From: Trifolium pratense
Lineage: Eukaryota > Streptophyta > Magnoliopsida > Fabales > Fabaceae
NCBI RefSeq assembly: GCF_020283565.1
Contig: NC_060060.1
Coordinates: 64,093,257-64,157,256 of the forward strand
Direction of reading: 5' to 3'
Length of the DNA stretch: 64,000 nt
The notes beneath the pieces are model-generated. The model made no database searches. It worked only from the letters and a program-made list of their open reading frames with translations, and was not told the origin of the DNA. Both the position numbers and the translations under genes were made by a program. How positions within the stretch are numbered: the stretch's first letter is position 1; the number at the start of each line of letters is the position of its first letter. Positions 23,101 through 34,599 of this stretch are shown piece by piece.

Positions 23101-24152
23101 TGCGCGAGGTACACGAGGGGATCAACGCCCATCACCTGGGAGGAAGATCGCTGGCCAGGAAAACCCTCTGAGCAGGATATTACTGGCCCACCATGCAGCA
23201 AGACGCTAAGGACCATGTGAAAAAATGCGACAAATATCAACGACACGGGGACATGCACCTAGCTCCACCCCACGAACTCAAATCTTTGTCGTCACCATGG
23301 CCCTTCGCTTGGTGGGGCATGGACATACTTGGCCCCTTCACAAAGGGACTCCACCAAAACAAATTCTTAATAGTCGCCGTGGACTATTTCACCAAATGGG
23401 TAGAGGCTGAACCCCTCTCCGACATAACGTCGTTCAGGATACTCCGTTTCTTCAAACGCGACGTACTCTGCCGGTTTGAGATACCACAAGCCGTCGTCAC
23501 GGACAACGGGACACAATTCACGGACAAAGGATTCCAAGACTTCCTCGCTGCCCTGGGGACCAAGCAACATTTCACTTCCGTGGAACATCCCCAAACTAAC
23601 GGGCAAGCCGAGGCCGCCAACAGAATAATCCTGCGCGGCCTACGACGAAGATTGGACCAAAATAAGAAGAAATGGGTCGAGGAGCTCGAAAGCGTCCTTT
23701 GGGCCTATCGCACAACACCACACTCCACAACCGGGGAGACTCCATTTCGAATGGTATATGGAACAGAAGCAGTCATCCCCGTGGATGTGGGCGAGCCATC
23801 TCGCCGAACCGAGCAACCGCTCGAAGAGGAAATGAATGACGAAGCTCTCTGTGAAGAGCTTGATCTCGTCGAAGAGATCCGTACGGGGGCATCCCTTCGG
23901 GAAGCCACCCTTAAACAAAAAATAGCTGCCCGACATGACATCAAGGTCATCAAAAGAGAATTTGAAGTGGGCAGCCTCGTCTCAAGACGAAATGCTAAGG
24001 ACTCCCAGGATGGTAAACTGGCGGCCAACTGGGAAGGACCATATCGCGTCATTGACAAAACAGAAAATGGCGCATATTATCTCGAGGATCTTCGAGGAAA
24101 GAAACTTCCTCGACCTTGGAACGCCCAAAAATTAAAACAATATTATAGCTAA
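20110..24152 (+). pseudogene. Pol polyprotein of the Tat element, with stops and a frame change
   Basis: Protease (VLIDPGSSCDIMY, about 20350-20390), reverse transcriptase (about 21280-21720; active site EVYMDDM at about 21607), RNase H (WTIFVDGASS to YTDSQLV and HNKRADILSKLAS, about 22437-22810) and integrase (HEG...CDKYQRHG zinc region, then core MDILGPF, TDNGTQF, NGQAEAAN with D, D and E, about 23320-23610) are all recognisable. The frame ends at 24152 with QYYS. Breaks are TAG 20583-20585, TGA 21009-21011, TAG 22122-22124 and TGA 23169-23171. There is also a one-base frame change near 20345 relative to the gag frame. All main catalytic residues are retained between the breaks, so inactivation is by nonsense mutations after insertion. 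Confidence 0.88.
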
Positions 24153-24887
24153 GTTATTGCCAAAATAAAAAAACACTTCTAAAAGGCTGCTCAGATCCTC
24201 TAGCAACGAGCCCGACACCTCGACAACGGAAAGCACGCGGGCACACGTGCTCGATCCAATAATTGAAAAAGAGATACTCTGGCTCAGGAAGGGCAGAGCG
24301 TCTCCCCGACGAGGATGACCTTTGAGACAAGCTCCTCGTCTTCGTGCCAAGGCTTAACGCCCAGCTCGCGATGGGAAGTTCAAGCCGCGGGGGCGGGCAC
24401 AACAACGTGTCGGCGTCCGTATTAGCCTCAGAAACAACTCTAGGCGCTTAGACAGTTCCCTAAACTGTCTAAGTTAAATCCGAGGACGACCTCCTCGACG
24501 AAACGCGCTCGAAGCAAAAACTTGCAAATATAAAAACGGTTTTGTTGGGCAGGCATACAACAATGTCGAGCAGGTATACAAATGACAAAACCAAAAAATT
24601 TGTTAAGTTAAAAACGAGCAAGCATAAAGACATGCATAACACATTTCGAACAGGCATAACTTAGCAAAAACAAAAAGCAATAATTTAAACATACACACAA
24701 GGAGAATGAAATAAACGAGCAGGATCAAATAAACGGGCACTATCATAAAAATATCGGGCATAAAAACCAACTTGTTCGGATATTACAAAAAACGGGCACG
24801 CAGGCCCCCAAAAAAATTGTTATGAAATAAAAGACAAATAAACTACAAGTTCATGGCGCGCAGGCCCAAATAAGTCGTCGAGGAGGG
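24153..24887. other. Spacer between convergent pol and antisense gene
   Basis: No frame of note. It presumably holds the 3' ends of the sense pol and antisense transcripts. Scattered phrases built on CTCGACGA, GGGCAGGCATA and CGGGCA recur through it. Confidence 0.5.
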
Positions 24888-26943
24888 CTAATGGCTTTCG
24901 TCGTGGCCTTCCTTATCCCCATCAGGATTTTTCCCCTCCTCGACAGCCTCCTCCTCAGCATCCTCCTCCCCGTCATCATCATCATTCTCCTCTTCCTCAT
25001 CCTCCTCCTCTGCCAAAGCCATCTGTTTGTACTTCTCCGGAATTACGATCTGGCCTTTCTCAACCCTTTTGAGCTTGTGAATCCCCTCGGTGATCAGACC
25101 ACGCTTGGAGTTCACAAGTTTCAGTTGGGCCACAACATTCTTCCAACCAAAAACCATGCTCGCCATCATTTGACCCCCAAACCTCCTGATCTCCTTCACG
25201 AGGTCTCCTCGAGTGGCAAATTTGAGGGTGTCCTCGGTTTCATCCTCAAGGGGAGCACACTTGGCTTGCAACATAGCCATTTCTTCCAACAGCTTACTCC
25301 TCTCCTCGGCACTGCTGACTTTCAGGTCCTCGAGCACCTTATTCGTCTTATCCAGCTGCTCAGCAGTAAGCCGAGCCTCCTCCATATTCTTAAAATAATT
25401 TTCCTGCTTGGACCTAAGGTCGAGCAGGTCATTTTCCAGCAAAGTGATCTCAGCCTCCAGCTTCCTGTTTTTGGCGGCCAACTTCTCTGCCTCATGAGTC
25501 GGGCCACCCTCATTCAAAACAAGTGCCGTCTCCGCCAACCTAATAACCGCCGCGACATCCCGGTTCAGTTGTTGTTGACGAGCAGCTGCAGAAGTGCCCA
25601 GCAGATAATTCCTCTCAAAAACAGGCACTTGGGGAGGATTATTGTCGAAGAAGCTCCCATTGGTTAGACAGGTGGGAAGAACAAACTCGCCATCCCCTTC
25701 GGACAGGTCAACAATAGTAGCCAGGGCCTCGTCCCTCTACCTCTTAGTTCGGCTACCCGGGGCCGCCTTAGAGCTCACAACCGGGGAGGACTGGCTCGGA
25801 CTCCCGGACGCAGTTTCCTCCAGATTCATTGTGCTGCTCGACCCAACCTTGGCCCTCTTGGTTTTCTTCTTCGGCTTATCACCCTTGTGCTCGGCAGCCA
25901 GCTTAAAGAGCTCTGATGCAAGGTCGGCCATGTTATCTGCAACAAAACATTAAATGGTCAGTACCACGAGGAGGAGCAAAATAACAAAACATTATCAAAA
26001 ATAAAGACCGGGCTTCCACTCTTACACTCTTACACGCAAGCAAAGCCTTGGTATTCACAAACCGGGCTTCCACTCTAGGCTTGCCATATTTATCAAGGGC
26101 CACCTTACCCGTAGCAGTAGTGAACGTGCAGGGCTTAAACCCCTTCACAAAGGTTTTCATTTTCAAAAACCCTGCCCGTTCCTCCGGGGTCAGATCCACC
26201 GCAGCACTTAAATACTCCTCCGTGCCCACCTGAAAATGCTCTGACGTCCACGCCAGCGGGAAACGAAGGGACCATTCAGTCACCGGTTCCCCTTGAGCGT
26301 CCAACTGAGGAGACCCATCCTCGAGGATCACCGCCTTATCCATGTAAAGAGAATTCAGGGCAAATTCCGTCACCGGCTTTATGACGTAGTATCTTTCCTT
26401 GAATCCCCGGGCAGATTCAACAAACATTTTAAAAATTTTGCTCGACGCATGCTTCAGAGAAACCCAGCCCTGTTGGTCCCCGACCCTCTGTCTCTGAATC
26501 TTAAAAATGTGAAAGAAAAGAGAAACGGTGGCCTCCACCTCCAGGTACCTACAGAGGACCTGATATGCCCGGATGAACGTCATGGCATTTGGATGGAGCT
26601 GCGAAGGGGCCACCTTTAGCCGACCAAAAACTTCAGCCTCGAAATCGTTGAACGGCAACTTATACCCCAGCTCTCTGAAAGCCAACTCATACATAGTAAA
26701 CTCGCCCTCGGTATACGAAGAGCATATCCGCTCCCCTTCAGCGGGCACATGAACCTCCCAATTGACCGGCCCAGCGCCGTTGTTCTCGACTATTGTATAA
26801 AGCCGCGGATCGTTGGCAGTAACCACCGACGCGATGCCCCGCGGCTCGGGCGCAACCCAAGCTAATTCTGGATCTGTTATAGTGTCGACCAGCCTGTGTT
26901 TCGACGACGCCTGGCCCTCTGGAACTCCCTCTGTGTCCGACAT
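24888..26943 (-). CDS. Antisense two-exon gene in the Tat element (putative gypsy-type transposon domain plus coiled coil)
   Basis: Exon 1 is 26943-26034, a 97-bp intron follows (GTAAGA donor at 26033, CAG acceptor at 25937), and exon 2 is 25936-24888. The splice keeps the frame across the join. Exon 1 (about 303 residues, MSDTEGVPEG start) resembles the plant 'putative gypsy type transposon' domain (EGEFTMYELAFRELGYKLPF, PSQLHPNAMTFIRAYQVLCRYLEVEATVSLFFHIF), found in many plant gypsy elements. Exon 2 has a basic segment (KPKKKTKRAK), a coiled coil rich in heptad Leu (about 25480-25260) and a strongly acidic tail (EEEDEEEENDDDDGEEDAEEE). One in-frame TAG (25737-25739) interrupts exon 2; the frame is otherwise open. 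Antisense extra frames are known in Tat elements; their function is unproven. A TATA box for it lies at 28041-28046. Confidence 0.75.
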
Positions 26944-27123
26944 TACGAAAACCTGAAAAGCAGCGAAAAGACAGTGAATTCGACAGTTATCAAATTCACC
27001 CTTTCACCGCAATTCAAGTGAAAGGGTGTAAGATAGGACGAGGACGCTGTCCCCGACGAAAAGCCCTTATCAAAATGGCAGAAACACGCTAATACAAAGG
27101 AGGCTAGCTAACGAAGTTGAAAA

Positions 27124-27467
27124 CGGAGAGAAGGTCCCCGACACAAACTAGCAACATTGCTCGACACTCAGAAGCAAACTTAGTTTCGCATAAAACCTCA
27201 AGTTAAAAACGGGGAGAAGCTCCCCGACAAAGAGTTTTCTACAAACTCATCTATCAAATTTCCCAACAAAACTACGGGGAGAAGGTCCCCGACTCAAAAC
27301 TCCTTTCAAGGATAAACGGGGAGAAGGTCCCCGACATTCATACAATTCGCAAAGACACGCAAGATTCGCGAAGGCGAAAACGGGAAGAAGCTCCCCAACA
27401 TAGGGTCTAACTAACCTAGTTTTCTGCTACAATAAACGGGGAGAGGAAACAACATTCTCCTCCCCGA
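27124..27467. repeat. Six GGGGAGA...TCCCCGAC hairpins in the antisense leader
   Basis: Copies start at about 27124, 27210, 27275, 27317, 27381 and 27437. Each is a variant of CGGGGAGAAGGTCCCCGAC, that is GGGGA-loop-TCCCC followed by GAC. The last copy has a longer loop. Spacing is about 40-85 bp. They lie between the antisense TATA box and the antisense ATG, so they would be in its 5' leader or a leader intron. The LTR carries the related GGGGA-GACT-TCCCCGAC at 17609. Confidence 0.8.
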
Positions 27468-28040
27468 CACAAAACACATAGATTTCCAGAAATCTATGAA
27501 TGTTCTTCAGAGAACCCAGGAGATTCACAATCTTCATCATATGTTCGTCGCCATTTCCCAGAAATTCATCAAAATTCATCAAAGTTCATCAAGTTCTTTG
27601 TTTTTCCAGAAAAAGGGAAAAATAAGGGTAAAACCCAAAATAACGAAATACTACAACACATAGAAATGACGTTTGATAGTGAAAATACCACCACCAAACA
27701 CCAATTTCTCACTAAAAACAGTGACATAAACTACTAACAAATGAGGCTCAAACTAAAAACTCAAAGCCCCAACACGAGACAAAACATAATCTATTATGGT
27801 CCAAGCACATTCAAAGGAAACACATGAACAGAGTCCAAAGAGGAAAATACACCCTCAAATCAACACAATAACGAGAAGGAACATTACCTTTGATAAAGAG
27901 AAAGTGAAGATCGAAGCTTTGGAACTGTTGGCAGAAAAAACCTTGAATCAACAAGATGAGGCTTTGATAGCAGCAGCAGCAACAGGAGAACGAAGAGAGT
28001 GCAACGAGTGAAAGTTTGCAAATGATCCCTTCTTCTCCCA

Positions 28041-28046
28041 TTTATA
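28041..28046 (-). promoter_or_regulatory. TATA box of the antisense gene
   Basis: On the minus strand the sequence reads GGCCTATAAATGGGAG. It is about 1.1 kb upstream of the antisense ATG at 26943, in an otherwise non-coding part of the element. Initiation would be expected near 28010. Confidence 0.55.
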
Positions 28047-28790
28047 GGCCTAAGGAGTTCACACGCCATGCATCGCGAATCAACGCACATGATCGCATCA
28101 TAACCCTCGATCAAATCCAATGATCCAGATTAAAATCATCAAAGGGCTGAGATTTGATCTCGCAAAAACGAAAAGACGCGATGGATCCAACGGCCAGGAA
28201 ACCCCCTCGTAAAACGAGGCAACTGCTGCATATTCCCAATGTCATCATTACTCTTTCCACTAGCACACACACGCGTCAAGATCAGACGAAACGTCTGTCT
28301 TTTCATTTCCCATCGAACAGACCACACATCTCTCGAGGGACTCATCATCATCACCAACGCAATTATCTCCCCGACTTAACGGACAAGCGAGGATTACGGG
28401 CAAGCGAAACAAACGCCATAAATAAACGTGCCCGCAAAAACAGGCAGCATCAACTTGATGCAATATACGCAATACTTCCTCGACAATCAGTCGAGGAATT
28501 AAAAAGCCAATGACTTTCAAAGGCAAAATCTCTTCCCCGTAAGTTCCTCCACGAACATCGTGGCACGCGCTACGAGCTAAGGAAAACTTCCTCCTTGAAA
28601 AGTTCTCCTCGTCATGCCACAGAGGAATTTACGAGCAACATATATACTCTCCTAGCGTAAACGAGCAACAATCATAATCAATGAATTATGAACTCCTCCT
28701 AGGATTGACGGGGAAAACAACTCCTCGACATACAGGCATGGACCTTAAGTCATTACTCCTATGACTAGGAGCAACGACTTGGGGGGCTCC

Positions 28791-29378
28791 TGTTCTGGAC
28801 TGGGCCAAGGGCTGGCCCAATCCCTTCTGCCCGACATTTGGGGCACAACCCAACAAGGGGAGACTTCCCCGACACGTCAGCCAATGACGTGTCCTGCTCG
28901 ACTTAACGGATTAGCACCACGTTAACCACGTGCTCATACATCCGCGCATGTTGATCCACTCCTACGTAGCTTAACAGCTAAGCAGCACGTTTAGCACGTG
29001 CTCCTTTATCCAACCACAGCCGTCACAGAGCTTATCCCTTACCCGCGAATAGCGGAACGGCTCCAACCAAGATAGCGGCAAATAACGGCCTTCCCCTACG
29101 ATACAGGGATTATCTTGGCAGTTGAGTCTATTGGGCCGGTTATCCCGGCCCAATAGACCAACCTTTGGCTCAGCGCTGGGGGCACTATATAAGCTCTCCT
29201 AGACAGGAGAGCCAGGTATTCTGAATCATTCTATACCTTACTTTCTCTCTCTTCTTTTGTATCTCTTGTTCTCTTGCTGACTTAGGCATCGGAGCACCTG
29301 CAGGTACAAACCCCCCCTTTGATGTGAAAGCTTGCTCAACGGACCGGCCTCAACCTTTCTGATCATCAGGTTAGATCA
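28791..29378 (+). repeat. 3' LTR of the Tat element (588 bp)
   Basis: Same length as the 5' LTR with about ten to twelve differences (for example G/A at the eighth base, and CC for AT near base 150). It follows the tract GACTTGGGGGGCTCC and is followed by the target duplication CTTTA. Confidence 0.92.
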
Positions 29379-29383
29379 CTTTA

Positions 29384-31410
29384 TATTAAAATGTTCTGAA
29401 TAGCTATATATATTTCATTAATTTGAATAAATATTATTTATTTTTAGTCAAAAATATAGTTATAACAATCGTTTAGAAAAAATGTTGTAATAACAAATTG
29501 AAGTTGAAAACATTTTCTAAACGAAATGTTACACTATATATATAAAGAAAAGAATATAAACGCAAGCAAGTGGTTTATTCGTCATTGACAAAAGGTCTTT
29601 TCTTCCTTTAGGAGTTTATTTTTGTAAAGTACTTTTTTTTTTATGCAAAAGTAAAGTCCTTCTTTTCCTTTACAAGGAAAGCGATGCCATTATGATAATG
29701 ATATTTTGCTGCCACAAACAATGAACAATTGTTTATGCTATTGATGATAGATCGGTGGATGAGCTAATGATTCACTAGACCTTCTAATAATAAAAAAAAA
29801 AAAAAACTACCGTCAAATCAGTGTTAATAATAATAGAGTAAAAATCATTGTAGATGTCAATTTTTAAAGAACGTAACAATGTTAGAAATTTCATATTAAG
29901 TATATTAAAAATGGTCATTAATATTTAACTCATGAAATTTTTTCACCTATGAGTTGGATTCTTCTCATATATTCAAGTCGTACCATGTTACTATTTTCAT
30001 TATTTTTATAGTTTAATCAAATCAATTTCCTCTATATAATTGAATTTGAATTTAGTCCATGTGTCATTGAGTTTGAAAGTACTAGTGTAACATTGAATTT
30101 TGATAAAAAAATTATGAAGGAAACATAAAGCAGAAAATGCTCTTGATCTTTATCCATCTTATACTTTCCTCCACTCCTCTTTGCCCATGATGATCTCTAT
30201 CATGATCACTGTCCTCTAGACGTGGCAATGTTTCAAATGTAATCTACATATTGTCCCCGGGGTATGTATGGCTTCACCGTGGATTCATACAACTCTAACC
30301 ACACCAGCTAGCAACCATTAAAAAATTCAGACCCATCAATTCATCATACAATGTCATAAGTCACTAGTAAAATCATCATTCATATGGATCAAACCAAATT
30401 AATGGGTAGGGAATGTATAGAAGGTGGGAATAGTATAAATTAGTATTAAAAGGGGAAAAGTTAAATAGTGTTAACAACAACGAAAAATAGTGCTATGAGG
30501 TATATTAATTAGTAAACTAAATACTACTAATATGCCATCTTTACTTGATTCAGTTGTTATTTATGCTGAATTTGGTAAGAAAGAACCACAGTTTGATTCA
30601 CTGCAATGCGATAATGAGAGAAATAAAAGCATTTGATGCCAAACCCAACCCACGAACCAGATTAATTAGATGGTTCAATGGATCGGATACTAGTGATGAA
30701 AAAAAAATCTAACTTAAAAAGATTATATAGTGCATACTGCACAATCATAAATAACATTATAATAAATCTTAGAATTGGGAGTTTTTTAACTCAATCATAC
30801 AAAACCGGCTTGTGAGGTAAAAATTGCTTCTTATTTAGAAACTCTCGTTCATGCTATCTCATCTTCGATATGAGACTTTTCAACACACCCCTCATGCCCA
30901 ATACTATTGGGCTTGTGCATTGATATAAATGATTGGTGACCCAACGGATCTTGAAGAGACTCTAATACCTTCTTAAAATTGAGAGTTGAATCTAACTCAA
31001 CACTACAAAATCGACTTATATTTAGTCTATTTTTTAGTCAAAATACATTAATCATTCCATGAATCTAAAAAATTAATTTTTTCTTATATTAAAGACTGAA
31101 GAAAGTATCCGATATGAAATTTCTCAACAATAATACGAATTTTGCAAAATGTATCCATAATTTTGAAAATCCTTTCATAAAAACTCATAAACATGTGTGT
31201 GAGAGTATAATAGTAATTTGTTGATTGTGGAGAGTGGATGGTACGCACTAGAAGAAAGGGAGTGGAGGATGATGAATTAAAGGGGGAATAGTAGTACTAA
31301 AAACAGTAAAGAATGAATAAGATATCGGGAGTTCAAATGATTGTGATGAGGAAGATGTCGGTGCGTGAAGGGACAAGATGACACACAACAAATTTGTCCG
31401 GGAATGAGGG
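29384..31410. other. Intergenic DNA without a supported gene
   Basis: A/T-rich DNA with homopolymer runs. The stretch 30890-31020 has phrases common in dispersed legume repeats (CCCTCATGCCCAATACTATTGGGCTTG) but no clear ends. No frame over 60 codons looks real. Confidence 0.5.
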
Positions 31411-31413
31411 GCC

Positions 31414-31532
31414 CACGTGTGAGGTTATAGCACGTGTCTTGCATAAGGCAAGCATGTTGGTCCACGTGAGTTTGGGGTCAGTTAATGCTCCACGCTACCC
31501 TTCATTTCCCTATCCCCCTTTCATCCCACGTG
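31414..31532. promoter_or_regulatory. Cluster of four CACGTG G-boxes
   Basis: Perfect CACGTG hexamers at 31414-31419, 31431-31436, 31463-31468 and 31527-31532, within 120 bp. G-boxes are bound by bZIP and PIF/bHLH factors. The nearest downstream gene is the HD-Zip II gene 4.7 kb away, with several MITEs between, so a regulatory link is speculative. Confidence 0.4.
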
Positions 31533-31758
31533 AACTCCACGCATTCTTGTCTCCTTTCCCTCTCTCCAATCTTCATTCAATCAATTTCCTTTGGCTTTTT
31601 GCTAACCCTTTAACCATTATCAACTTGCTCCATTGCTTACTTTCAAAATTTTAGGGACAAGCCTAGTTAAAAACACCATTTTTAGATTTTCAGCATGAAA
31701 CTTGAGATTTTTTTGGGTTACAATTGTTTGGTTGGAGTCTTTTCTTTTTAATCTATGG

Positions 31759-31908
31759 TCGGAGTCTTATAGTCTGTTTGGTACGATCGAAAAAAATTGG
31801 AATGAAAGAAAATTATGCAAATCAATTAATGAATTTGGACTAAAGTCATTCATTGGTTTGCATAATTTTCTTTTCTCACACTTTCTTTCCATCATACTAA
31901 ACGAATCA
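31759..31908. repeat. Hairpin MITE
   Basis: Arms GAAAGAAAATTATGCAAATCAATTAATGAA-like on the left and its complement (TTCATTGGTTTGCATAATTTTC) on the right meet at GGACTAAAGTC. Outer ends CTGTTTGGTACGAT and ATCATACTAAACGAA are imperfect inverted repeats. Confidence 0.55.
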
Positions 31909-31955
31909 TTAACCTTGAATAAATAAAACTTTTTAAAAAGATATTGTACCTTTAA

Positions 31956-32154
31956 GGACCCGTTTGAAATAACTTATTTTTGAGCTTATTCAATATAAAT
32001 TGTGTTTTATGTTGTTTTATAAGTTCACACTAGTGAAAATTATATTTTTACAAGCTATTTTATCATAAATCACCTTGACAAAGTTATAATAATACATAAA
32101 AGTTGCATAAGCTATTTACATAAGCTCAAAAAATAAGCTAATCCAAACAGAGCC
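31956..32154. repeat. Tourist/PIF-Harbinger-like MITE (199 bp)
   Basis: Ends GGACCCGTTTGAAATAA and TTAGCTTATTTTTTGAGC (complement of the right arm), flanked by TAA on both sides (31953-31955, 32155-32157), as expected for the 3-bp target of Harbinger-type elements. A related copy lies in an intron of the thioesterase gene (43311-43463). Confidence 0.75.
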
Positions 32155-32718
32155 TAAATTGGGTGAGGATTCTCTCGAGTGAAATTTTAACGGGAGGACC
32201 TCAAATGTACATCTACACGATTTATATTTTTTTAATAGTAAAAATTAAATACTAGTACAATAAAGAAAAAAATGAGTGGATAAGATGTCACATGAGGGAA
32301 ATTTCATGGGAGACAATCCCCTCCCGCTTAAGTTATAAGACTCTCCTATTTATTGAACTAATTTTTTTTAGGTTAGATTTGACTAATATATTTAATTCCA
32401 TCTACGCAAAATATAATTAAATTTAACTTTTTAATTTTATTGCATAATTAATAATTAATATATTTAAACTATACTATAAATCAATTTTTTTTAATTAAAG
32501 ATCAAATATATTAATTAGGCAACAATTAATGTATTTGCTATGACATGTGTTAACCTTCTCCTTTAATATGATAGATATAGTACTTATTAGGTTGATAGTC
32601 ATGATTGAATCGGCAGCATTGTTGCAATGATCGAACCTATCCTTTTGAATGTGAGTGTCCATTACGTAACTTCCATTAACCACTATTGTACAATTATTAG
32701 TAGTTGCAATAAATTTAA

Positions 32719-32893
32719 GGAAAATGCTAAACAGTGCCCTCGGGGCACTGGTTAATGAAGCAAAAATAGTAATTTAGTATTGGAGTTTGTGCAGTCAACT
32801 TCTCAAAAGTTTAAATAGTGTTATTTTCTATTCAAAACTTTCTTTTTTTAGTTTTCTTAACCAGTGCCCCGGGAGCACCGGTTAGCATAACCC
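32719..32893. repeat. Mutator-like MITE, copy 1 (175 bp)
   Basis: Terminal inverted repeats of about 33 bp (ATGCTAAACAGTGCCCTCGG on the left; the right end complement reads ATGCTAACCGGTGCTCCCGG). It is flanked by a perfect 9-bp duplication TAAATTTAA (32710-32718 and 32894-32902), the length typical of Mutator-type insertion. A/T-rich core, no coding capacity. Confidence 0.82.
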
Positions 32894-34070
32894 TAAATTT
32901 AAATCATGGTCTATTAGTATTTATCATAAGAGTTCATCTAACATGTGTAATATTGCACATGTTAAAGCAATTAAAAGTAGTTGTTTCGATTTAATATAAA
33001 GTTTACAACTTCAAAAGATTACCCACTTTGGGACCGTCATGGTTTTGTCATTTATCAAAAAGGCGTCTCGGCGGATTGAAAGGTGTGAGTATTGTATATA
33101 AATTACCTAACCTCGATTACCAAGCTATATGAGACTATTTTCGATGTATCCATAACAGTAGCTCCAGTTGAGGCTAAGGGACTAAAAGGTGTCGACCCAC
33201 GAGAACATGCGCAAGTTCGTTTTCCACCGACGACATCAATATTCTGATCTAACTTCAAGTTCACATATCCGAGAGATTGTCTGATTTGAGGTTAATCCGT
33301 CAGATTTTGTCCTTCATAGAAAAGGCCCATCAGTAATTTGAGTAGTGTTGTATATAAACTATCATTAGTCTCGATTACTAGACTCATTCGACCGAGTTTT
33401 CTAATTTAACTTATAAACACCCCTTAATTCAAGTTTGAACACAATACTAATAATTGTGTGAGTTTCTTCGTCGGCTAAGAAAAATTATGACCGAGTGTCA
33501 CATGAATTAGGAATAATATTCGAACCAAACGAGGGACAAGAAAAATAATGAGGAGTAATCATGGCAAGTTACAGTGTTGAATGTTGATTTAGACAACAGT
33601 TGATAACTGTGTAGTCTAAAGAAAATGATGGCATGATGATGGTGTCCCCACTATTGGAATTTGACCTCAGCTGTTGATGTAGGAGCTGCTTCTCAATTAG
33701 GGTAAGTTTTCACGAGCAAACTGGCCCACCGGATTAAATGTTCCATAATTCTTGCGATTTGCCCTTAGACATCACCAAATGGACCAAACAGGAGAATTTA
33801 ATTCAGGTTTGGTTGATTGACTAGTCAAAATTTTAGGTTACATCTTATTCCTCCCCCATTTTCGTTGTCAATTAATGCAAAGTTCAATGATTTTGTTGAT
33901 TACAATCATCAACCCATCCCATGTTTAATGCAAGATTTCTTTTTTTTTTGGTTGAAATAATGAAAGAAATTTTATACAGCAGTACAACCTTAATGAAATT
34001 ATCATCATTTTTACTGTATATTTGCTTCTTTTAACAAATGTCCTTAGATATTTTTTCTTTGTTTGTTTTT

Positions 34071-34480
34071 AGGTTTGATGTAAACTCATGATGAGTGAAG
34101 TTGCAAAAATGAAAAGATTACTATCGGGTCAATATCGATAGTCACCGTGGATATTCATGTTGATTCGTAATGAACATTACAATGTTAAGAATAAGTATCA
34201 CAATTCCCGAGTCAGTCGGTCGTGGTAGACGACAATGAATGATGTTAAGTGATAATGATAGACGTGTCACACGCTAAGGTTGAATGAAATCTCATGACAA
34301 GTGAAAGTGCCAAAAAAAAAGAATTACCTTCAGATCAATATTGTTGTTAATTATTAACGAACGTTGTAATGTTAGGAATAAGTTTCACAACTCTCGTGTT
34401 GTGTCGGTGACATTAGACGACAATAAATTATGTTAAGTGATTATATTATAATAGATGGTGTCACACGCTACGCTAACATT
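34071..34480 (+). repeat. Diverged tandem duplication (unit about 206 bp)
   Basis: Unit 1 starts at 34071 (GGTTTGATGTAAACTCATGA), unit 2 at about 34277 (GGTTGAATGAAATCTCATGA), and a partial third begins near 34477. Shared phrases include GTCAATATC/ATCAATATT, CAATGTTAAGAATAAG/TAATGTTAGGAATAAG, GACGACAATGAATGATGTTAAGTGA and GTGTCACACGCTA. No protein reading frame. Confidence 0.7.
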
Positions 34481-34599
34481 GAATGATATCTAACTGAAAT
34501 AAACATAATGGAAGGTGTTACTATTGTAACGACGATGACAGGTGATAAAGGATAACTACTGATTGCGTACATTTAAAAGAATATAAATTGTACACATAG

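Larger units (their letters stand above)
17543..29378 (+). mobile_element. Complete Tat-type Ty3/gypsy LTR retrotransposon (11.8 kb)
   Basis: Both LTRs are 588 bp (17543-18130 and 28791-29378) and the insertion is flanked by the 5-bp duplication CTTTA (17538-17542 and 29379-29383). The order is primer-binding site, gag, protease, reverse transcriptase, RNase H, integrase, an antisense two-exon gene, a hairpin-rich region, a polypurine tract (GACTTGGGGGGCTCC, about 28777-28790) and the 3' LTR. The layout, the atypical Gag CxYH-GH-C motif and the antisense gene between pol and the 3' LTR fit the non-chromoviral Tat lineage. The LTRs differ at roughly ten to twelve sites, so the insertion is not recent, and pol carries stops. 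Its GC content is clearly higher than the surrounding DNA. Confidence 0.93.

Noticed and set aside
24891..25667. 258-codon open frame on the + strand
   Set aside because: It is the complement of the antisense coiled-coil exon; its Leu/Ile-rich product arises from the acidic and coiled-coil codons on the other strand.
31394..31654. 86-codon + strand frame over the G-box cluster
   Set aside because: No domain or splice continuation, and the hydrophobic end is a translation of pyrimidine-rich DNA.
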